This document shows, one piece after another, positions 23,193-27,807 of a stretch of DNA of 27,807 nucleotides; position 1 is the stretch's first letter; each line of letters begins with the position of its first letter. The position numbers were made by a program, and so were the translations under genes. Origin of the DNA: Ophioceras dolichostomum (lineage: Eukaryota; Ascomycota; Sordariomycetes; Magnaporthales; Ophioceraceae). Below the pieces are notes generated by a model. The model ran no database searches. It was given only the letters and a program-made list of their open reading frames with translations, and was not told the origin of the DNA. Location of the stretch: NCBI GenBank assembly GCA_003049485.1, contig PYST01000445.1:1-27807 (forward strand). The letters run 5' to 3'.

Positions 23193-24050
23193 TAAACACA
23201 GATCTCAAAAAGGAGCTACTCTGTACATACCTCACAAAATTAATACGGCTCAACCCCCTTTCCCCCTTGTTTATGGGCTCTTACTTCTCTCTTTCCTTTG
23301 GGGCAGTTATTTTCCTCCCATCTGGCTTGTTGGCTTTTGCATTTTGCTCGAGAGGGAATCTTCTGCTACTTGGGCTTCGTTTTCGTCCTCGTTTCTTTTC
23401 AGTTCTGCTTTGCATTTACAGACGGATCTAACTTCGCCATCTCTCGATATTCGCCTCTCTTTTATCTTGGCTTCACAATATTACTACTACCTCTATAGAA
23501 CGATTTTCTATTACGAATGTTCGTTGGATGGACCGTGTTGTTAATCTGAGGATGGAATTTTGAACACACCCACACACCCCCCCTTTACGGAGCTTGTGTC
23601 TTGTGTCTCTTTGGCCACTTCACTTTCCTCTATCTCTCTCCTAGTTTCAAGTATCTTGGGAGGTCTCGTATGATGCTTTTCTTTAAATGGTCCTACTAGT
23701 TGGCTCTCAGATTACTGATATTATAGGTCAAGGTGATGTCTCCCCGTTAATTGCGGATGCGGACGGGGCTCTCGGTCTTGAATACTATCAAAGGATATCT
23801 TGGTTAAAGCTACCCTACCTAGAGCTGTTTAGTGTTGTTCTAGTTTGATCTGATCTATACCAGCTCTTCTCACTCCGCTATTCCCTCTCCCCTCATTCTT
23901 GTTGTCAATATTGTCGACGTACCAACAAAGTCCATGATGCCTCTCCTGCCCGGTGGTGTCTGAATACATCCCCGCCTCCGCTTTCCCGCTTCCATCCAAC
24001 AAAGCACTCTCGTTCCACATCCCCACATATTTCCTTCCCAAGCCGCCCCC

Positions 24051-25900
24051 TTAAAACTCCCTCTCCGTCCTCCTAGCACGCATCATCGCCCCACCCCTCG
24101 GCTTCGCCTCCATCCCCAGCTCCTGGAACGCCTGGTCGCCCAAGGCGGTGGTGTCCAGGGCGGTCCAGAACGTCCTCGGCTTCGGGTTGGGCCTCGGGTC
24201 GGCGACCTCGAAGTCGTACCAGCGCGCCGTGAGCAGCAGGATGGCGCGCATCTCGTCCACGGCGATCTCGCGGCCCATGCAGGCGCGGGCGCCCAGCTCG
24301 AACGCCCTGAAGGAGTTGCGCGGGATGGGTGGGAACTTCCTGGTCCCCGCGGTCTCTTCGGTAGAGTTCGAGCTCGTCAGCCACCGCTCCGGGAGGAAGC
24401 ACCCCGGGTCCGGGAAGAGGGACGGGTCGTGGTGGATCACGTGGCTCGCGGAGCAGATCATCTGGCCCTTGGTCGGGTAGCGGACGCCGTTGACGACGAC
24501 GTGCTGGTCCCGGCGGTCGCTCTTGTCGTCGGCGCGCACGGAGAAGCCGATGGGGTACAGCCGGAGCGTCTCCCGCACGACGGCGGTGGTGTACTCCAGC
24601 TCGGCGGCGGCGCGGTGCGGCTGCGACTGCAGCATCTGCACGGCGGCGTCCAGCGTCCGGCCGCAGACGCGGTCGTGCTCGGAGCGCAGGCGCGCGAGCG
24701 CCTCCGGGTGCACCGAGAGGAGCATGAAGACGTAGATCATGGTGTCGGTCGTCGTGCCCTGTCCGCCGAGGAACAGCGCGCGCATGTTGTTGCCGAACAG
24801 CCGGAGCCAGGCCTCGTCGTGCGGGAGGGACGTGGTGACGTTGGTTCCCTTGGCGCGCTCGGCCTCGATGCGCTCGATCAGGCAGCTGTCCATCACGGAC
24901 TGGGGCGCCTTGATGCCCTGCGCGATGATCTCGCCGTAGCGGGTCAGCGCCGCCTGCCGGATCCACGCCCCGGAGCGCGCGAGCGTGTCGATGCGCTGCT
25001 TCCGCAGCCGCAGCCGCTTGAGCGGGTTCCAGGTTGATGTCTCGGCGCGCAGGATGTGGACGGGCGACTGAATGTCGACGATCATGGATGGGTTCTGGCT
25101 GCCAGTGCCGCTGCCGCTGCAGCTGCCGCTGCCGCTGCCGCTGCCATTGCTGGGGTTCTTGCCGCTGCTGGCCCACTCGATCTGCGAGCCGAAAGAGACG
25201 CCCACGAGCGAACGCGTGATGATGTCGAAGATGAGGCGGGACATGACCGCCTCCATCGAGAAGGCCTCTCCGGAAGCGGCGAAGGGGGCGAGCACCTCTG
25301 TCGCGAAGAAGCGGCCCTCGTCGGCGGCGATGCTTACCAGGGCGCGCACGTTGGCCGGGCGGAAGGCCGGGGTGAGCATGTGGTGGACGATCCTCCAGGT
25401 GGGGCCGTTCGTCACGGGGATGGAGTCCTCGCCGACGAGCGGGTCGAGCACGACGCCCGTCTCGGGGTGCTTGCTGAGGGACCGGATCTGTGTCACCTCG
25501 GCGGCGGCGTCGGGCGAGGCGCAGACCATCATGGGCGGGGCGAAGGGCCACAGGTCGACGTAGAAGACCTCGGGCAGGTCGTAGACGTGCTTCATGTGCG
25601 TGAAGATGGTGCCCGGGTGCATGTTGGGCGGGTAGCCCTTGGAGATCTCGTCGAAGAGCTTCAGGTGGCCCCAGAGGAAGCTGTGCGGTGGTTTGGGCTG
25701 TGCGTTGCATGCGAATGTCAGTGCAGAACCCCCTTAAAGGGGAAGAAGAGGAGCTGTGTAGACTGCTCGAGGTCGGTCAATCGAGAAAGGTCACTTACGA
25801 GGTTTCTATAGAACAATCTATGGCGGATGAGCTTAAACAGCCCATACGACAGTCCTGCCACCGCCAGGGCGAGGGTGTATGCAATGAGAGATCGAGCCAT
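24051..25900 (-). CDS. Microsomal cytochrome P450 monooxygenase (582 aa, 2 exons)
   Basis: Join of complement 25799-25900 (34 codons) and 24051-25697; the 101-nt phase-0 intron (GTAAGT..CGCACAG) joins RNL to PKPPHSFLWGH. A heme-thiolate oxidase, anchored in the ER by a helix at about 5-22 followed by the proline-rich hinge PKPPHS. The C-helix is NGPTWRIVHH (W135). The I-helix is FLGGQGTTTDT (345-350), where the usual acidic residue of (A/G)GxDTT is Gly348. The K-helix ExxR is ETLR (410-413), the PERF-like element is FLPERWL, and the heme loop is FELGARACMG with Cys507 as ligand. A Gly/Ser hexamer-encoded insertion at about 218-232 makes it longer than the usual 500-540 residues. The start at 25900 has A at -3 after an A9 run. 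The architecture is that of fungal P450s, many of which serve secondary or xenobiotic metabolism. No biosynthetic partner gene is visible here, so the substrate is unknown. Confidence 0.95.
25093..25151 (-). repeat. In-frame hexamer repeat encoding Gly-Ser in the P450
   Basis: Repeats of GGCAGC (CTGCCG on the + strand), with one TGCAGC variant, encode NGSGSGSGSCSGSGTGS at about residues 218-235. The length is a multiple of three and has no splice signals, so it reads as a translated, expandable linker. Confidence 0.8.
25698..25798 (-). other. Spliceosomal intron of the P450 gene
   Basis: 101-nt intron with donor GTAAGT beginning at 25798, acceptor AACGCACAG ending at 25698 and a branch-like CTGAC about 25 nt before the acceptor. 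Splicing links the membrane-anchor exon to the proline-rich hinge in phase 0. Confidence 0.92.
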
Positions 25901-26380
25901 GTTTTTTTTTCACGGATTACCGAGTCGTCCAACTTCTACAAATGCTGCCGGCTGAGGCTCGCCTACTACCACTACTCAGGGAGCTACCGGCTACCTAGTG
26001 CCTACCTAGATACCTATTGCCTAGATGGTCTGAGACAGATGGGTAGGTAGGTAGCTGGTAGGCAGATGGTAACCAGTAGTTAATAGGCACACGAGAGTGA
26101 GAGAGGCGTGCTTAAGACATCAACTCTCTCAGCCTTAAAACGGGCAGACGTCCCATTATCAAGGCTATATATATTTACCCCAGCGACGGCCCCGGGTTTC
26201 TGGGTCACCGCCGGCCAGGAACGGAGACTCCAACACTGCCCTGCGTCAAATCCTCCCCACCTCTGATTATCAAGCTATCAACCCAGCTGTGAACTGTCGT
26301 CCTTCATCCCTGGCACAAACCAGCACGCTTCCTTCCGTATTGATTCAGCCAATGAGAAGCACTGTAATGAGAAATGGAAG
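25901..26380 (-). promoter_or_regulatory. Putative P450 promoter with TATA-like sequence and AGGT/ACCT cluster
   Basis: TATATATAT at 26166-26174 lies about 270 bp upstream of the P450 ATG and is a candidate TATA element. Between 25990 and 26063 is a dense cluster of CTACCTAG/GGTAGGTAGGTAG words in which GCCTACC (26000-26006) is the inverted match of GGTAGGC (26057-26063). Function is inferred from position only. Confidence 0.4.
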
Positions 26381-27245
26381 ACTTTGAGGGACAACGACTG
26401 CAACAATCTAACCAGCCAAGCCAGACAACAAAGTCAGTGCTGTATCACTAGTGGCTGTACCCGCATGTCATCCCTGTACGACTGGCGTAGCGTGCATGCC
26501 TTTGTAAGCAGCGAATCCTTCGAGCAGCAAGGTTACAAGGGGTGCACAGGCAAATACGGCGGTAGGGCATATCCCGGAGAGCTGAATCAATGGCAAGTCC
26601 GACATTCCTCGTAATTCTCGGATCGATTTGCTGGGCGGGCGGCACGAAGGAAGGATTCATATTGATGCCTGGCAGCCTGACATCACAAGCGTGCGTACCT
26701 GTATCCGCAGCAGAACCCCGCCTGGTCCGCCACACCATTTAGGAGTTGTCCCAGAGGACGGGGAGAAGCGGGTCGCCGGTCGACCGTCTTCATCGGGTTT
26801 CTTCTATATATCATCCGTCAGGCAGAGAAGCCGGGTCGCCCTGTCGACGGTGATGATGACTGGGTAGGTACGGAGGGGTCGGCCGTCACTGAAAGCCAAG
26901 AAAGGGGATGAATACAAGCCGAACGCCCTGTTTCGGGCGCCGGTTATCCAACTTTCACACCGCCAGCATCCTTACCTTTGGTACTATTTCCCTTTCAAAG
27001 GAACTTATCACCCTATTCCAAGGCCCCAATGCTTAATTGTCCAGTGGAGTACAGTGGTTTCTCTCTTGGTAGATTCCTGAACTTTGGGCGGGCAGTAGGA
27101 ATAGAGCCCGAGGTATTTGTCATTTTAGAAGTTCATCGATTCTATCTACTCCCAGTTGGTGCCTCACATGCGTACGTGGGCAATACCTGGTAGGCACTCC
27201 AATCATCCCTTACATGACAATCTTTGGGCATCTCTCAATGAAGCC
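26381..27245. other. Gene-free stretch upstream of the P450 promoter
   Basis: Frames of 60-96 codons on both strands overlap and have no recognisable features. No RNA gene was found. A GGTAGGTACGG word occurs at about 26863-26873. Confidence 0.5.
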
Positions 27246-27323
27246 CTACTTGCAGAAAGGGCATGCTTGAGTGGTTGAGATTGCCACCCCGCACTTGGTG
27301 CACTTGACGATGTCAGAAGGCAT
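27246..27323 (-). CDS. Candidate 25-residue microprotein with two CxxC knuckles
   Basis: ATG at 27323 in an excellent initiation context (GTCACCATGCC), running to TAG at 27246. Cysteines at 8, 11, 21 and 24 form CTKC and CPFC separated by nine residues, the spacing of a minimal zinc ribbon. Codons (GAC ATC GTC AAG TGC ACC AAG TGC) are the GC-ending ones used by the confident genes here. The frame is open upstream to an ATG at 27506, so the product could be up to 86 residues, but that extension looks non-coding. It could also be one exon of a longer gene; a weak GTAGGG donor overlaps the stop. I do not recognise a family. Confidence 0.4.
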   Translation of the reverse strand: MPSDIVKCTKCGVAISTTQACPFCK

Positions 27324-27769
27324 GGTGACGGTTGGCAGTTGCAGAGGTGCGAGAGTTGACTTAGATACCATTGCAGGAGAAGGACGTATCTGATATTGCC
27401 AAACAAACGCAGCCGCTAGTGATGAGGGTGGGCCAGCACTATGATGCCGTTCAGGAACGGATAGGCCTAGAGACAGGTCGGCCAGATCTCTGTTATACAC
27501 AAACAAGGGCGTCCCCCTGTCGTATCTAGGTGATCACCTGTATTCAGGTAGGTGCCTCTAGGCAACGAAGCCATTCGCAACCTGATCTGCGAGTGGTTCT
27601 TCGCGGGCCACCTGATATGAACGTTGGTTACACAAACCTGCGCGAGTGTGTCCGTGATCCCAGGCTACGAGGGGCAGGGGGGCAGACCGTTTTGGCCGCT
27701 CATATCAAATGATCGACGCATTGTGAACCATTAGAAAAAAAACAGAGAGAAAAAAAATCACCCACCCAC
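27324..27769. other. Gene-free stretch at the right edge
   Basis: No supported gene. It contains the upstream part of the micro-ORF frame, the palindrome at 27528-27539 and A-rich runs at about 27735-27757. It may be promoter sequence for the micro-ORF or for a gene beyond the window. Confidence 0.45.
27528..27539. repeat. Perfect palindrome AGGTGATCACCT
   Basis: 12-bp perfect palindrome about 205 bp upstream of the micro-ORF start, followed within 30 bp by CAGGTAGGTGCCTCTAGGC. The arms AGGTG/CACCT recur at the window end. Confidence 0.7.
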
Positions 27770-27790
27770 AGGTGTCATTCGCTGACACCT
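27770..27790. repeat. Inverted repeat AGGTGTCA-5-TGACACCT
   Basis: Exact 8-bp arms at 27770-27777 and 27783-27790 around TTCGC. The same octamer AGGTGTCA occurs singly at 6113-6120. It lies at the window edge, so what it flanks is not visible. Confidence 0.75.
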
Positions 27791-27807
27791 TCGGAACTGC
27801 CTTCAGA

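Larger units (their letters stand above)
21959..24050. other. Gene-free interval between convergent genes
   Basis: 2.1 kb between the 3' ends of the Sel1-repeat gene and the P450 gene. It contains T-rich and A-rich runs, a 12-bp tandem repeat at 22518-22541, an AGGTACCT palindrome at 22893-22900 and a CA repeat at 23177-23192. Open frames are short and pyrimidine-driven (Phe/Leu/Ser-rich) and are not credible genes. Both 3' UTRs should lie here. Confidence 0.6.

Noticed and set aside
22951..23544. 197-codon plus-strand frame in the convergent interval
   Set aside because: Composition is driven by T-rich and A-rich low-complexity DNA (Phe/Leu/Ser and Lys/Thr runs); it lies where 3' UTRs are expected.
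24073..25710. 545-codon minus-strand frame overlapping the P450 in another phase
   Set aside because: Arg/Pro/His-rich out-of-phase reading; the overlapping frame contains the heme loop, ExxR and I-helix.

Overview
This window is nuclear DNA of a filamentous ascomycete, most likely a Sordariomycete (inferred). It carries short GT-AG introns of 86-127 nt with strong GTAAGT/GTGAGT donors. Codons in coding regions are GC-rich, promoters are pyrimidine-rich, and the intergenic DNA contains many TACCTAGGTA / AGGTACCT-type words. The protein set is fungal: a class IV chitin synthase, a SKT5/Chs4-type Sel1-repeat activator, a fungal-type P450 and a DUF2415-like WD40 protein. I see no mobile element, rRNA, convincing tRNA or CRISPR.

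Layout. (1) 640-3652, minus strand: a 961-residue WD40 protein with an acidic, disordered N-terminal half and one intron. (2) 6549-10426, minus strand: a 1257-residue class IV chitin synthase with one intron near the 3' end and intact DAD, EDR and QRRRW signatures. (3) 10427-19421: about 9 kb with no gene I can support. It holds the chitin synthase leader, several hexamer repeats, a perfect 11-bp hairpin and, towards its right end, the pyrimidine-rich promoter and long leader of the next gene. (4) 19422-21958, plus strand: an 816-residue protein with about seven Sel1 repeats ending in the CaaX box CVVM, the signature of chitin synthase activators of the SKT5/Chs4 type. (5) 24051-25900, minus strand: a 582-residue microsomal cytochrome P450 with one intron, convergent with gene 4. 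(6) 25901-27807: the P450 upstream region, AGGT/ACCT palindromes and a candidate 25-residue micro-ORF with two CxxC knuckles.

How the genes fit together. In yeast, Chs3 (class IV) is activated at the membrane by Chs4/Skt5, a Sel1-repeat protein with a CaaX box. This window encodes both partners, divergently oriented on either side of the 9-kb gene-poor interval. That physical linkage, and what the interval does, is the most interesting aspect of the window. The WD40 protein and the P450 have no evident functional tie to chitin synthesis.
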